From assembly GCF_001949145.1 (NCBI RefSeq), contig NW_019091373.1:1429566-1493565 (forward strand): a stretch of 64,000 nucleotides of DNA, given 5' to 3'. The stretch is from Acanthaster planci. Taxonomy: Eukaryota; Echinodermata; Asteroidea; Valvatida; Acanthasteridae. A program made the translations under genes and the position numbers. How positions within the stretch are numbered: the first letter of the stretch is position 1; every line of letters begins with the position of its first letter. Positions 35,956 to 49,366 of this stretch are shown here, in pieces. The notes beneath the pieces are model-generated. The model made no database searches. It saw only the letters and a program-made list of their open reading frames with translations, and had not been told where the DNA came from.

Positions 35956-37449
35956 AAAATAATAATAATAAAAATTAACAGTTATGGGCACTAGACTTGT
36001 CTTCCTCATGTTTGCAATCATTCGTTCAGGGTTCAAGCTTTTTCAGAAGCTAAAAGATGAGGACATCAATTTTCCGCAGCATTAATCATTATCAGCTATA
36101 TTCCATCCGAGGTAAGCTGGCCGACGTGTTTATAGCTTGTCACTTTAACATGTAATTTCCAGGTAATGCCTCCCACTTAGATGAGATTAATGGACTGACA
36201 CGCATACATTGTCCCCTGCAGTCTGTTTCAGGGTAGATAAATATGCTTTCCCCATATAGTGTTTTGCTCTAATCACAGAGCAAGATGCAGGTGCATGTAG
36301 CAATCAAAGTGGAGTGTCCCTGTATCTTTTACTGCGGTTGGTTACGTCAAATTCAAGGCCGCGGTGCGTGCGTATATAGCCACGAAGGCCACCTTGATTA
36401 AAAGGGTATATGCATATTACCCTTGCCACGGGACTCTCGAGAAGTGTGGTATTATACCAATTTCGCCGTTGTCATTTGTTTCCGATATACATGTACTTCT
36501 TATATAACGTTAATGTCTATGAGCTGGCATTGCGCCTTCTTCAATCAATGAGGTTGCCAAGACGAGAGGATGACGCTATTCGCTTTTCCTCAGCGGTGGC
36601 CTTTATAGTATTTGATATCACTTTTCACAACAAAAAGTCACTTCCGAGTGCTGGCGGCTGCAAACATTTTTTAAACATTGACCATCATTTTGTATGGGTG
36701 GCCAAAGTTTTTAGAATACCCAACCTTCGTTGGTAACACCCTTCGTCTAAAGCAGCCCTTTTTGCTTTCATTATAAAATGAGAGGCGCCAGTGTTTTGTA
36801 GTTTTTTTTACCCTGTCCTGAGTATATGCCCCAATTTTATAGTAAAATTTATTTTATATTAAAATTCCATGTGAGGCAGGGTTTTCAGTGTAAAGAACTG
36901 GTTTTCCATCTTTCAGCACATTTGTGAAATAAGATAATTCAAAATAACTCAGAGATGAGCAGTGAGGGGGATATCTTTCAGTTTTTGAAAGCGTACGTGT
37001 TGAAAAACTCATTTTCTTCTCGCCTTAAATAAATAAAATACAAAGAGTAATCGTTTTTGTAGTTCAAATAGCACATTGAGGTGGAGTAATATGGACATGT
37101 AAAGAGCTTAAAGTTTATTGTGGCCTTCAGCGCTTGACAATTAATTTTTAAGGAGTAACTTTATTAAAAATGTAAACAACCCAAAGTTGTTGGTCACCGA
37201 ACAATAAACACGACCTCCCACGTCCACGATGCGGAGCAATCATTAAGCTGCCATGGCAACGGGCTGGAGTTCAAGGCAGTTGTGCCATATTTCTTTCATA
37301 CTGCAAAACCTCTCGTTTCACGCAATTAGGTCAGCTCGGTTGGTGAACGGTTCAATCGATGATGAAAGGATAATAGAGATTCCTGCATAACAGAAATTAT
37401 GCGTCAGAAGACTTGTTCATTTATTCATTCTTTCACTGTGTAGATTTGA

Positions 37450-37903
37450 AGTTCGGGCGGCTTGTTCTCGTAATTCACGAACAGCTTGATTCGTTGTTCT
37501 TGGGTCGGCCGCCCGAACGCCGGAAACATACAACCGGTTGTCGGTGATTGTTAACGACAAGCAACATGCAATATGGCGGTGTCCATGTACGTTATTCAAG
37601 AGTTAATGTTTGGATAACTATGCTGAACTCTTTTCTATTTAAACAGGAACATTCTTTTCTGTCTTACGGAAAATGATCGATGTTAATTTTGCAAAACTTC
37701 CTGTCGTCTCTGGCTTTGTAAGCCGTCTCTCTACTTTTTGCAGCTGTTCAACACTCAAAACCTCAGGAGTTTTTCTGAGTGTTCCGTAACCCTGACGAGG
37801 AGGTGGTGTGTGATCCTGTTCCGAGAACCGCGTTCTTGAGTCGTGTTCCCACTGTTCGAGCGCAAGAACAAGAAACCCGTATATTGAACGGGCTGCCCGA
37901 ACT
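37450..37903 (+). mobile_element. ~455-bp MITE with AGTTCGGGCGGC ends, copy 1
   Basis: Starts AGTTCGGGCGGCTTGTTC and ends GGGCTGCCCGAACT, so the ends are inverted repeats. The interior aligns with the reverse complement of 38840-39294 along its length (GTGTGTGATCCTGTTCC, TTTTGCAAAACTTCC, TTTTTGCAGCTGTTCAA). No transposase. Confidence 0.85.
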
Positions 37904-38517
37904 CGACCACTATGATAAACCAAACTAAACCAAATTAAAGTAATATACAAGTCGAACCCCAAAGGGGCTGCTTGAGCACTAACCTCTTTTTGTCTGAAAG
38001 AAATGGAATTGTTTTTGTCATGCAAAGGACGAGTTATTGGAAGTGGTTCTTTATTCAGTACTGAGAAAGTGACAGAATATTATCAGGTTTCCATGCCAAC
38101 TTGACCATACTGAGAAACCAAACTTCTGCGATAAAAAGCATGCACTCTTACAAAGTAACAAAAAGGAAATACAAAGGAAACTCACCAAAATTTTCTGTGA
38201 AGTATAAATGTTACCGGTACTTTACATTTTGCCGCAATTCTGTCATTATTATGTTTCACCAGCAGCTATCAAAAATTAACAAGTGCATTATAATGATTTA
38301 TTCAGAGCTAAATACTGCATGTTTTCCACAAAGGTTGTATATCGCTACCTAGCTATTGTGAGAATGCCGTGGAGCCTGTGCTGGCATATTTATAATTAAT
38401 TGGATATTCTGACACAAGACTACCCATACCGACGCCTTATTATGCATTGGCTCGACCAAATCGCCGATTTGAAATGGTACAGTTCTGTTATCTTTTTTCC
38501 CCGAGCAACAATTCTCC

Positions 38518-38691
38518 TAGTCTTGGATTCAAGACGTTAGTGATTGATAGCGGACACCGTGCATAGTGCGCCCCCAACGACTCATGATTAGACTGTGCGC
38601 CAGTGAGAGTAAGTAAAAACTAGTTGTGCGGGGGCGCTCTTCAACACAAATAAAACAACTATCGATCACTGACGTCTTGGGCCAAGTCTAT
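38518..38691 (-). mobile_element. hAT-like MITE, copy 2 (opposite orientation)
   Basis: Starts TAGTCTTGG and ends CCAAGTCTAT, flanked by a perfect 8-bp duplication AATTCTCC (38510-38517 and 38692-38699). An 8-bp duplication is typical of the hAT superfamily. No transposase is encoded. Confidence 0.88.
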
Positions 38692-38839
38692 AATTCTCCA
38701 GGCCTTTCGTCAACGTAGTTATAATATCCCGACTACCGAAGGACCTAATGCTAAGTTATGGAAAGTGACTTTGTTCTCTAACCTCTTGAACTTCATCATT
38801 TAACCCGGCTACTTCTTGAACTATGGACTACAATGGTCG

Positions 38840-39294
38840 AGTTCGGGCGGCGTGTTCTTGACACGGGTTTCTTGTTCACGCGCTCGAACGGCGGAAAGAC
38901 GACTCAAGAACACTGTTCTCGGAACAGGATCACACACCACCTCCTGGCCAGGGTTTTACAGGAACACACGGAAAAACTCGTGAGATTTTGATTTTTGAAC
39001 AGCTGCAAAAAAGTACTACAGATGGCTTCCAAAGCCATAGACCATTTAGACAATGGGAAGTTTTGCAAAATTGACATTAATTAATTATTTTCTGTGCAAC
39101 AGAAATGAATTTTCCTGTTTATATAGAAAAGAAATTAGCCCATCCAAACCTTAACTCTCGAATAACGTATATGGACGCCGCCATGTTGCATGTTGCTTGT
39201 GATAACCGGATGTTTGTTCCTGGCGTTCGAGCGGCCGACCCACGAAGAACAAATCGAGCTGTTCGCGAACATACGGGAACAAGCCGCCCGAACT
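38840..39294 (-). mobile_element. ~455-bp MITE with AGTTCGGGCGGC ends, copy 2 (inverted)
   Basis: Opposite orientation to copy 1, about 0.9 kb away. ATGGTCG occurs at 38833-38839 and 39301-39307, a possible but imprecise target duplication. Confidence 0.85.
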
Positions 39295-42200
39295 CGGCCT
39301 ATGGTCGTAAATATATTGTATTACTTTCTTTCGGTGTATCACAAATGCTACGTGTGCATTTTCTGTTAGTCTTGCACTTGGTTTCCAGAGCCTCACATGA
39401 AGAAAATTAAATCGGTGTTCCTCCAACTCAAATATTGCGCGTATCTTGCTCAGTTCATTACAATAGTGCAACTCATGAAGTTGAAAGTACTTTGTATGAT
39501 CACCAACCCGATCCCGTGGTGTGCCAATATGGTTGACGTCATCAGGCGCCAAATTACAAGCAGTTACAAGTTTTGAGTTTAAGATCAAATAGGACGACCT
39601 TAAACTCTAAAAATTGCTGCAAAAAACAGCAGTTGAACTATCTCACGATTGATTTGATGTGGATTTTTGAAAGATGAAAACTTTCAAAGTTTAACATTAT
39701 ATTTGTCGTGTACGCAAAATCACCCAACTCTTGCTTCCGCTTTAAACCAGTGGTGTACTGGTACCTTACTCTGTGCAAATGGGAATGGGAAAAGATATAT
39801 GAAATTGTTTTCAATGGAGTTAGTCTTCAATAAGGGGCCGTTCATTTCAAGGTCTCATTGTGCGTATTTTAAGTGGTACAGTGAAGTTTGGTTTTCTGTT
39901 GGATCATCGCCGGACTCTAAGGAGCGATAGTTTCAACTCGGGGTACTCATTTACGAAAGCCTCCAACTTGTGGGCATACTTTGCAAAGAGGCGAGCGGCT
40001 AAATGAGGGCCTGAGCCTGGAATTCGAATACCATTTTAAGCTAGGAGGCAGGGTTTGAAAAATGTGGTATGATTAACGCTGTTAAAATTCGAAAGAACAT
40101 GGTCCCAGTGGTTATATGTTTCCAGTCGAACACGGAGAACTCGTCGATTTAGCGTTGCTCTGTGTAGACAATTCCGGTGACCATAGTAACACTATCACTG
40201 GTTTGCAGGAAATTGCAGCGCCCCCTTTTTACTAAGCAGTCACTGTACGGAGCCACTGCGATGTAACAGTCGCTCCGCACAAAACCCAGTAGAATGTTGT
40301 ACCGTCATGGGGGGGGTGCATCACGAGTGTCCAGTGAAACATCAGTGGGTTCGTCTATATATGGACGCAATGTAGTGCAGTGAAACCTTATTGGCTGTAT
40401 ATTACAATTATTTTAATCCTAGAAGAGCCGGGCACAATCCACCCCCCTGGACATTTTTTTCCAATATCGCCGCAGTGCATTTTTTTTTCGGACGTTGAAC
40501 CTTTTGGAGTTTTTAAAGTAGCTCTTTGCAGTCACTTTGACATCATTTTTGCCCAAAATATGTGGTTTTATTTTGGTAATAAATTCTTCTTAGCCCTCTA
40601 TTTCAGTTCTTTTGTATTCATGTAAAGACGTTTCCTATGATATAAAGCGAAAAAATGCATCTTTTTCATTCTTCAAAAAGAATATTGATTTTTTACCACA
40701 TTATTTGTGTTTCACATTTGAAAACGAAAATCGAGAAATAATTCCTTCCTTTTTTATTTTTCGCTTTCAAATTAAAACGAGAGAAACGACTCATTATTCG
40801 AATTTGTTATTCCTTTTTCAGATTTGAAAACGACACCAGTTTTTCGATTATCATTTTCCGTTTTCAAGTCGAAAAACTAAGGAACGAAGGAATTCGGAAC
40901 CCTGAGACTATGCTATACCCAAAGTATAGTTTTATGTAAGCATTTCTCACTAACAGGCTCAAACTCATAATGAAACACGCATGTCCATAAAATGTTGACA
41001 GAAATTAGCAGGTTACCTTCTGACGAACTTTATTACAATATTATAGGTTTTCCCGGCCAATTTCAAGAAAAAAGTTCCCGCCCTTTTCGTCACTACGTAT
41101 TAATTTTCACACAGATACTACGATTTTCTTCTGTTGTGGTTTGTTTTTCCTTTTTCTGATACTCAAATTCGTTTTCGTACTCACAGTTTGTTACGTTTGC
41201 CGTTCAGTTTAGTTTCCAGTTCCATTTTAGTTTGTTTACAGGCATTCAAACCTACACTGCCACCATTCTCCAGTACAATCTCTGCTGGCTTTTACCAATA
41301 GGCGCTGTCAAATTAAAACTTATCAACGCGTATAAGATCTTTTACCTACGCGTGAGTTTCTTTTTCGTCTACAGTAAATCTATTTCGTGTTCGGAGTGTA
41401 TAGTTATGCTGTTGGTCTTTTATTGCAAGTCGTTGGGTATGATGCCATAGTTCCATAATCATTTTTTGATGACTATGAATGATTCCTTTGTATCCTTTAC
41501 TTTGTGTTGGTATACGCAATTATGTATGTGCTGATGCGGTTGTTTTTGTATTTCTTATCCGACTGTTGGGACCAAAATGTATATATACTGGTTAACAAAG
41601 GTTCAGGGGAAAAATTCAGCATTAACAGTAAAACACGAAACGAAAAAAAAAAGAAAAACAATTCTAGGCCATTCTCTGCGTCGTTGCCAAGCTTAATCAG
41701 CTTTCCCTTTCTAAGAACTTTACTTTCCTGTGACAAAAAAAACTGTCTCACGATCCATAAACCTGTTTTCCTCGGAAATCAGATTTTATGTAGCCTGTAT
41801 GCCCTTGTTGCTGGAATAAATTTGAATTAACACAAGTGAAACAAGATTGCTTATTGACTAAATCGAATGACCTGATCAAATCCTCTGACGATGTGACTGA
41901 ACGAAGCGACCTTTGGAATTGAAATGAACGTATTCCCCTAAAGAATGCTCGTATCAATAACGAAATAACGAAGACTGTTTTTGATTATTGAAAGCTCGGG
42001 TGAAGGATTATTCTTTTTAAAACGAAATTGAATGGGCCCTGTGTTGAATTGAATGACGTTTTTGCTGAAATTGGCCGGGAAAACCTAGCAAATACGGCGG
42101 TGTCGTCCACTGTACCGCCCACAGACATAAATGCCTGTGTTATCACCGGCCTTTTGGATGGTCGTGCTAGGCCAGTAGGCCGAAAACCGCTTGCGCGGGC

Positions 42201-43161
42201 CAAATCACAATTTGTATGCAACAAATTCTCCACGAAATAGAGCATTTTGTGGCCCATGAACTTGAATATTTGTAGGAAAGACGGGTTTAGGCTGGCAAAG
42301 AGAATACCAGCTTGCGTCTGAGTGAGATTTGGATGAAACCGGTGCCTGAAAAACGGTCTATTTTTCAAGAAGTGTAGGCATTGATATTTCAAAATGGCGA
42401 TGGGCTTCAAGACTGCATTTTAGGGGTGACCTTCCGTGGAAATAAATATCTTCAGAAGTCATCGGTCAATGAATGGAAATTTGAAAAGAAAATGAAAAAT
42501 CATCAACTGGGCTTTAATTTGACGTGCGTCTCAAACGCCTGAGAAACTCGCGAGTATTTTTCCTTATTTTTCTGAAGTTCGGGTCCTACCTCCATGGGGT
42601 ATGTATCACTGGTGGCTATGCCAGTTTATTTACTGGCCTTCAACCTTGTTGTGCTGCTGCAGTACCCCCTCTATCGGTTATTAGTCCTCATGCATCCAGC
42701 GTAGCATCGTGGTCAAAACTTCGGCAAAAAACTTTCGATGAATCAACTGAGGGCAGTGGTCGTACACTGAACTGTTTATCATAGTTCTTGAACGTATAGG
42801 GACGCTGTGTACCAGACTACACGTACACATGTACTTCGAAATCGCGTGTACCGTACCTGTATGTTGAATTGGAGTTGGAGAACACTTGGCTTGACGAGGT
42901 AGGCCCAATATGGACAATAATTATTACACATGATAAATGAAGGAAATTAATGCAGTATAGTTTGAGACATAGAGTTGCCATGAGTTAAGATGTTTGTAGC
43001 TATTGCACAGAGGCTTGGACCGTCCTGAATAGATGTTTCATTTTCAGTTTGAGTTACAAGTAATTACTGGTAACTAAGTTGTTACTGTTAGCAGTGGTTT
43101 AGCAATTAGGCTGGTTAGCCCAAGGTAACGTTGGTTGCTAGGCCTGTAACCGTCCAGACCA

Positions 43162-43627
43162 TGGGCATGACTTGACGGGATCATGCTATTAAGCATCGAC
43201 AAGTGTCAACAAAGCGTCAACAAGTTATTCAAGCATATTTATGCAAAGATTTTTTATGTAAAATGTTCATGGATCCTGTATATCAAATTCAATGCCCCTA
43301 CTCCCCTAGGCCTATCTGAAATGATATTTTGAGTGTTGAAATTTGAGTGACAAAGTTGGGCCTGTTTGTGTAGTCCAACCGGTCTCCATCTTGTTTTCTC
43401 GTGGATGGCAGAGGAAAGAAAGATGGTGGCCCCATACATGTACATCGTGAAAACTTTTCGTTTTCCTGCGAGAATCTGGAATCAAATTTGGTGTTTCTCT
43501 TATACAGTGGCAAGTGTTAGAGTCTCTAATCACTTTTAAATCTGTAGAGGGTATTTTGAGTTGTTGACGCTTTATTGATGCTACTTGTGTTGACGCTAAA
43601 TAGCATGACCGGCCTTGACATGCCCAA
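43162..43627. mobile_element. Element with ~65-bp imperfect terminal inverted repeats
   Basis: The left end GGGCATGACTTGACGGGATC and TCATGCTATTAAGC correspond to the reverse complement of the right end (GGGCATGTCAAGGCCGGTC, then ATGCTATTTAGC). Both continue into AAAGCGTCAACAA. About 466 bp; no coding capacity. Confidence 0.65.
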
Positions 43628-45636
43628 ACATGCTGAACTTGCTGACCGGCAACGTAAACAGTGTCTGAATTATTCAGGTATGAGATTTTTCAGAATTTTG
43701 TCTCAATTTAGACATGTTGAATCTGCAGTATCGGTACCTTGATAGGAAGAAATGCATCTTAAATGTCTTAAACAAGTTACAGACTTTTTATACTCAGTTT
43801 CAGATATTTTGTAAAACTGACAATCTCATCCCTGATTATTTGACTACGGCTTGTAATCACACACAACTTCATGATGGGAATCGACTGCAGCCACAGCCAT
43901 ATACATGTACTCGTGTAATTTCAAGCCACAGCAGAGTAACTTAAAGCCTAGGGTAAGGATTCCAGAATCTGAGAAAGTGGTGACATGTCCTAAAATTAGT
44001 GTCGCATTTAGCATGGAAAACACCAAGGTTTTTCAGACCACTCTCATACTTGTCGTAGGGTTATTGCACAGGGTGATATCAAGTGATGTCTGAGTATGAA
44101 ACTATTTCCCACATCAAAGCAGCCAACAACACAATGTCAGTAATATCTTATACTTTGCTACCAGTGCATGTAGCTCAAGTTATTCCGTCATGTCTGTATA
44201 CTGATGGACATCGACCGGGGTTTTGTGTGATGTTGTGTTGTGTTGTGTTGTAAGGATCGCTATCCGTTGCTACCGTAAGGCTTGTACCGGGTAAAACCTC
44301 ACTATTCTTTTAGCCATGAGTGGCTGATGAAAGGTTCTTAAACGTGATCCCTGGTTTGTCAGAGTTGCACAGGTAATTTTTTTTTATGAAACAAAACAAA
44401 AACTACTGTTCTGTAGCGATGCATACATGTAGCTATTCAAAATGTTTTAAGAATAAATACAGAGCAGGTGAGGCAGGTGAGGAGACATTCACCTAAACAG
44501 TTTCCCTGTCTTGTATTCTACATGTATAAAATGAATTTTTAAATGCGTCTATTTTGTCAGTGTTTACTTCGTTCTTTGGAATGTGATATACGTCAGTGAA
44601 AACTGCTGTTTAGAAACGTGAAAAATAACTTATTTCTAATAATTTGCTTCCAATGGTATTTTATCCGTTTATGTGTGTGTCCTTATGAAAATGGACACGT
44701 TTTCGAGAGATGTAATTTAGAAGTTCGTGAATACATCTGATTACAATACCGAAAGTGGTAAAAACTTGGAATTGTTTAATTCACAAATATTACCTGTGGG
44801 CTGTAAATATCAATATCAGTATCAGTATATGAAAAAAAATTGTTAATTAGCCTCTCTACGCAAAAAAGTTTATTTATACAAAGAAATAGAAAAATTCCAA
44901 AGTCCAGTGTAAGATAAATTAGCTACATGTATGCATTTTGCTATTCATGTGATCCCTGAGCATATGAAAGCTGAATTTAGGTCGGTTTGTATCTTGCATT
45001 TCTCAGCAGTAAAGCAACTCTCAAGACATATCAGACTGCAGACAGGATGTGTTCAATAATGGGGAATTGGGCCAGCTGTTGAGTGCCCGGCATCACTCAC
45101 TTCATTATGTATGGGCAGACGTGTGACATCACGCCGAGGGATTGCCCCTATGAAGGTCCCCTGTCGAATGGATGGACTTAACCACAGGGCCGGCTGGTAA
45201 CTTACGGGGAAGCATTGGGCGCACTCATCATGAAAAGGCTGTGGGAAGTGGTGAGGGCTGTCAGTACTTGAACCGCTGCCAGAGGGTGATCCTGTGAAAT
45301 AGAGACCTCTGTCTCAGTAGTATATTACTAGGAGGAGAGTTGTTCTCATGAATGAGGACAGTATTCCAAAATTAGAGTCATCCGAAAGCTTTCCCAAGAT
45401 GCTGCTTGATGCAAGAGGCTTCTTATTTCCGTGAGCATGTCATGGCTTACCGGCACACTCTCCAAATAAATAACGTTCATTTGACGAATTGCAGTTTTTG
45501 GTGACGATTTACACCAGTTGAACATCTTCGGACTCAGTTTCACTGATCTTTGACTGTAAGCTCTTAGTATCAACCAAGCTTAGGGGAAACGTCTGTTGAG
45601 CCTGTCATTCTGTTAGGGGCACTTTGAGGTTCCATT

Positions 45637-46354
45637 ATGTATTTCCTCTATCTGCATGCTGTTGTGGCTTTGCTGCTGAGTCTGAAATCATCAGCGCTGG
45701 TTTATCATGAGAGGACTTACTGCCTCAACCCCGCACAGGACACTTACATTCATGGGAGCAGAGCTTCACTCTTCCGGCAGGACTATCTCGAAGTTGGCCG
45801 TCGGTCTGACGGACTGGACAGCCGTATCCTCCTGAAGTTTGACCCGGCCGAATTCCTGCAGCAAAGCCAGTGGGGGTTGGAGAGCAGCTTTGCCAATTTG
45901 AACAGTTCAGTGGTCGGGAGCGTGACACTCAGATTATCGTGCGTGAATGTCGTCGTAAGAACGAGCATTTTCAGAGGAACAGTTCAGGTGTCCAGACTTC
46001 TGTTACCATGGGACCAGACGGTAGTAACTGCATCCATCAGGACCCTCCAAGGTGGTGTTTGGTGGGTGGGAGGGATCGATACCAGTGGGCAGGACGCTAC
46101 TGCCCCCTTTGTTCGAAAAGAAGAAACTGTAGACTACAGCACTTGCCAGAGCGGTGCAGTGCTGTCTTTAGACATTGACCCTGGAATCTTCCAGTCTTGG
46201 CTGGAGGAGCCACTGCTTAATCACGGTCTTCTGGTATGGGCCGAAATGTCACCTGGAATACAGTCTACACTTCGATTGGCATCTGTTGACAATGGCCAAG
46301 TTGAGAAACATCCTGAGCTCATAGTCTCACTTCAAGACACCATTGTTGACTCAG
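45637..46354 (+). CDS. Secreted DNRLRE/CBM96-like protein, first coding exon (partial)
   Basis: 239 codons plus one base, ending at a consensus donor gtaagt (46355-46360), phase 1. Residues 1-20 are a signal peptide (LHAVVALLLSLKSSA). Then comes a domain with the DNRLRE/CBM96 pattern: DTYIHGSR, a gap, YLEVGRRSDGLDSRILLKFD, a beta-rich middle with W-containing strands, and late GLLVWAE...LRLASVDNG...PELIVSL. Such domains are beta-sandwiches that bind polysaccharide or matrix in secreted proteins; which ligand applies here is unknown. The ATG is the first in frame and directly precedes the signal peptide. The open frame continues into the intron for 23 codons, which I exclude. No following exon was found within the remaining 17.6 kb. 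Confidence 0.82.
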
Positions 46355-47189
46355 GTAAGTCAAGCGTGTTTTACCATTTTATGATCAATTTCCTTTTTCT
46401 TGTTTTAAATCATGGGGGGAATTAATGATGGCCGTTGGACTGGAATCAACAAGTAGCAAGTGGTACATTGAAGTAAACATCAACATCAACAAATATGGGT
46501 TTCAGCGGAATATCTCGTCCTGCTTTTTACACAAGTACACGTGTACATGAATGCACAGCTGTGTTCTCACTACCTTTAGAAGTAGCCTGGAGGCCAACCA
46601 CATTTTGCTTGTCTCCTACCATGTTTAAGAATAGCCACCAAGTTTTAGAACGTGGTCACCGAGTTTAAAATGCTGGGTGCAAAATTAACTCTCTGGAATA
46701 TTTCATCCACCTGTACACGAACGGTGCGCAATGTAATCCTGATGAAAGGTCTGTGAATGAATGGGTGAAACTGCTTCCCAGTATTGAGTAAAATCTACCT
46801 GAGATGTCTAGAGATGTAGTAGACCTGAACTTGAAAGGGGGGAGGGGTCCTGAAGTGGGCCCTAAACCCTACGCAAAACCTTCACCACCCCCCCCCAATA
46901 TTTTTGTCAGTCCCATCTAAATTGGTAGTTAAGAAATTGAAGGACACTGCAGTGTACTCTACATATTGTGCGACATTAATTCTCAAATGCATGCCTAGGA
47001 ATTGTTTAAATTATTTCAAACTAGGGAGCAAAATACATGTACAGTGTGTCCCACAGTACGGTATCTGTTTGGAATAGCCTAACCATAGCTATATCAGTTT
47101 GGTATTGCATAAATGTACATGTATGTGTACTTAAGAATTTGGAGTGGTGTGTGTTCATTTCCATGACAAGGACAGGTCTTGTATCCTCC

Positions 47190-47300
47190 TACATGTACTG
47201 TACATGTACATGCATGTAGGATCCTCATCTACATGTACATACATGTTGTAGGATCGTCATCTACATGTACATGTACATAGGATCCTCATCTGTATGTAGT
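47190..47300. repeat. Short tandem repeat with TACATGTA and GGATCCTCATC
   Basis: Three units of about 35-45 bp, each TACATGTA-rich followed by AGGATCCTCATC or AGGATCGTCATC. Confidence 0.7.
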
Positions 47301-49344
47301 ACAGTGAGGCACATTATTGTGCAGGTTGCTAATCTTGTTACATTGTCCGCCTGCATGTAATGAGTGCAAGATCTAGCCACTTGATGAGTGTGGGTTAATC
47401 AAAAGCAATTGATCGGGCATCTGGTGATAAGTCACTGAATAAATCTACATGCACCACTGCCTATGCTTGTACCGGTATCATTCCGATATTAATTGCCTGA
47501 AGTGCTGTTTTTGCTAGGGTCCTTCCTATATCCTGCACAGTCTTCCACCTTTAGGAAATTCTTTTTGCTCTTAACTGTCAAAGTGCATTGATCATGCCCC
47601 ATGTGAAGCAACAGTAGTTGGAGTTCACTTTTCTGAATTCCTTAGAATCTTTTCAGGATTAATAAACTTGAGAGATTTTCTAAACTTTGGGCTCATTCAG
47701 TAACTTTCTATGGCCTTATTAGTGCATTTGATAGGACACAATTCACCACAGGATGTGAATCATCTTCAAAGTGGAATAAAACATTAAAGTTCCAGTACCA
47801 CAACGTAAGAAATGTTCAGATTTCACTGTAAAAAATGATGTAATGGTGAGCAATATCACTCCCTGCAACCGACCGATGCATGTACATGTATGTACCTCTA
47901 TACAATTCAGTAAACCAACACAGTTTGCTGGCTTTGTCACTAAGTACCTATTGCAAATATTAGTTTTAAAAAACAAGTCTACGCAAAGAAGACACTAATT
48001 TGGACCCTGCTCATCAATTTTTGCAGGAGAGACTAGGAGTGTGTTGTCATGTAAACACGCCACCATTCATAATCACTCAATCAATAAGTACAAACAGATG
48101 GCAAACACTGATTGAACATTTTATTTACAGACTGAAATGGAGTGCACATGAATGGCAAATTATTTACTGCTAAATGTACTGTGCCAAAGTTCCTTTTTTC
48201 CCTTTTCAATCAATTCCAACAGTGTGGTTCTTATATTTTTCCTTTTTTTCTGCTCGCAGGGGTGGGTTGGTCAGTCAAGGGAAGAGGTAAGGGGAAAATA
48301 TTTGCCTTTGCCCCGTAATGTACTAAAATTATAACTTTTTTCTCAATTTTTTTTTTCATGGTGGGAAATTCCAAAAAAAGTTTTTCTGCTGTCACAGCCA
48401 AAAAATAAGGGTACAGGTAGGCTGGGTGAAAATGAACTAAGACGCCCTAAACATGAATTAAATAAAGCAAAGTTCTGCGCAAGTACAGCCACATCCCGAC
48501 ACAGCTCTGCAGCAGTCTTTTGTCAATGACATAAAAATACATTGAATCTACAACATTGTTACAGCAAATTATAAAGCAGATGGTGTCTGGCATGTTCATT
48601 CAGGCATGTGTGCACTAAATTTCCTTTGTGGTACAGTACCTATAGTATGTGCCATACATGTTCCGGTTCCAATATTTCCAGTGAATGTTGGTTTTGTATT
48701 AGAAGGAGACCCCACAGCAAGTCAACATCTACCGGTAGGTCATTTCAAATAATTCACAGTTTGAATATTCGACCTTCAATTCAATTAAATATCCGAACGA
48801 TTCGGTTGTACCAACCGACAAATTGTTGATGAACAAACCATGTACAAAATCATTTGCAATAACACAACCAGTTGTACATTATAATCACAATAATAGCTTC
48901 TCACATCTAGGAGTATCTCCAGCCGGGATTTAGCAAGATTTAAGAGACAAACAATCCTGTTGAAAATTTCTATTCCTTTTAAATTTTTAATGAATAATTT
49001 ACTTTTTGAATCATTAAGATTTCGGACACTTCATTTGAATCCGCTTGGAACAAGCCTCCATAGTGCAATTTTTCTCATAAAAAAAAAATAATGAAATTCT
49101 CCCTTGTGCCATACACGGGTACATGTATGTGAAACACTAAGGCATACTGTCATACTAGTGTATATATTGTTTGTTCACCTACATGTATGGCATTGGAGTA
49201 AGAGGCCTTTGGGTCAGACCGGTAGTTTTGAGTAAACTTTTCTTTGCTCCCAGGATGTGCCGTAAGTTTCTTCCATTATACTGCTGTTTGTATTTTTGTA
49301 TTGTTGTGTATTATGATGTGTATTTTTATTGTAATGCCAAATGA

Positions 49345-49366
49345 AATAATAATAATAATAATAATA
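49345..49366. repeat. (AAT)n microsatellite
   Basis: About seven AAT units following AATGCCAAATGAAAT, a configuration like the 3' end of a LINE or SINE. Confidence 0.7.

Larger units (their letters stand above)
35776..45636. other. Gene-poor intergenic region
   Basis: No coding similarity on either strand. It holds the two 455-bp MITEs, hAT-like MITE copy 2 and the TIR element at 43162. The part from 40380 to 41900 is AT-rich with long T and A runs. Confidence 0.5.

Noticed and set aside
36410-36736. 108-codon open frame as a small gene
   Set aside because: No family resemblance, no splice or codon evidence, and composition like the surrounding intergenic DNA.
45346-45573. Minus-strand frame just upstream of the DNRLRE exon as a divergent gene
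   Set aside because: Short, no domain or signal, and it lies where the promoter or 5' UTR of the DNRLRE gene is expected.
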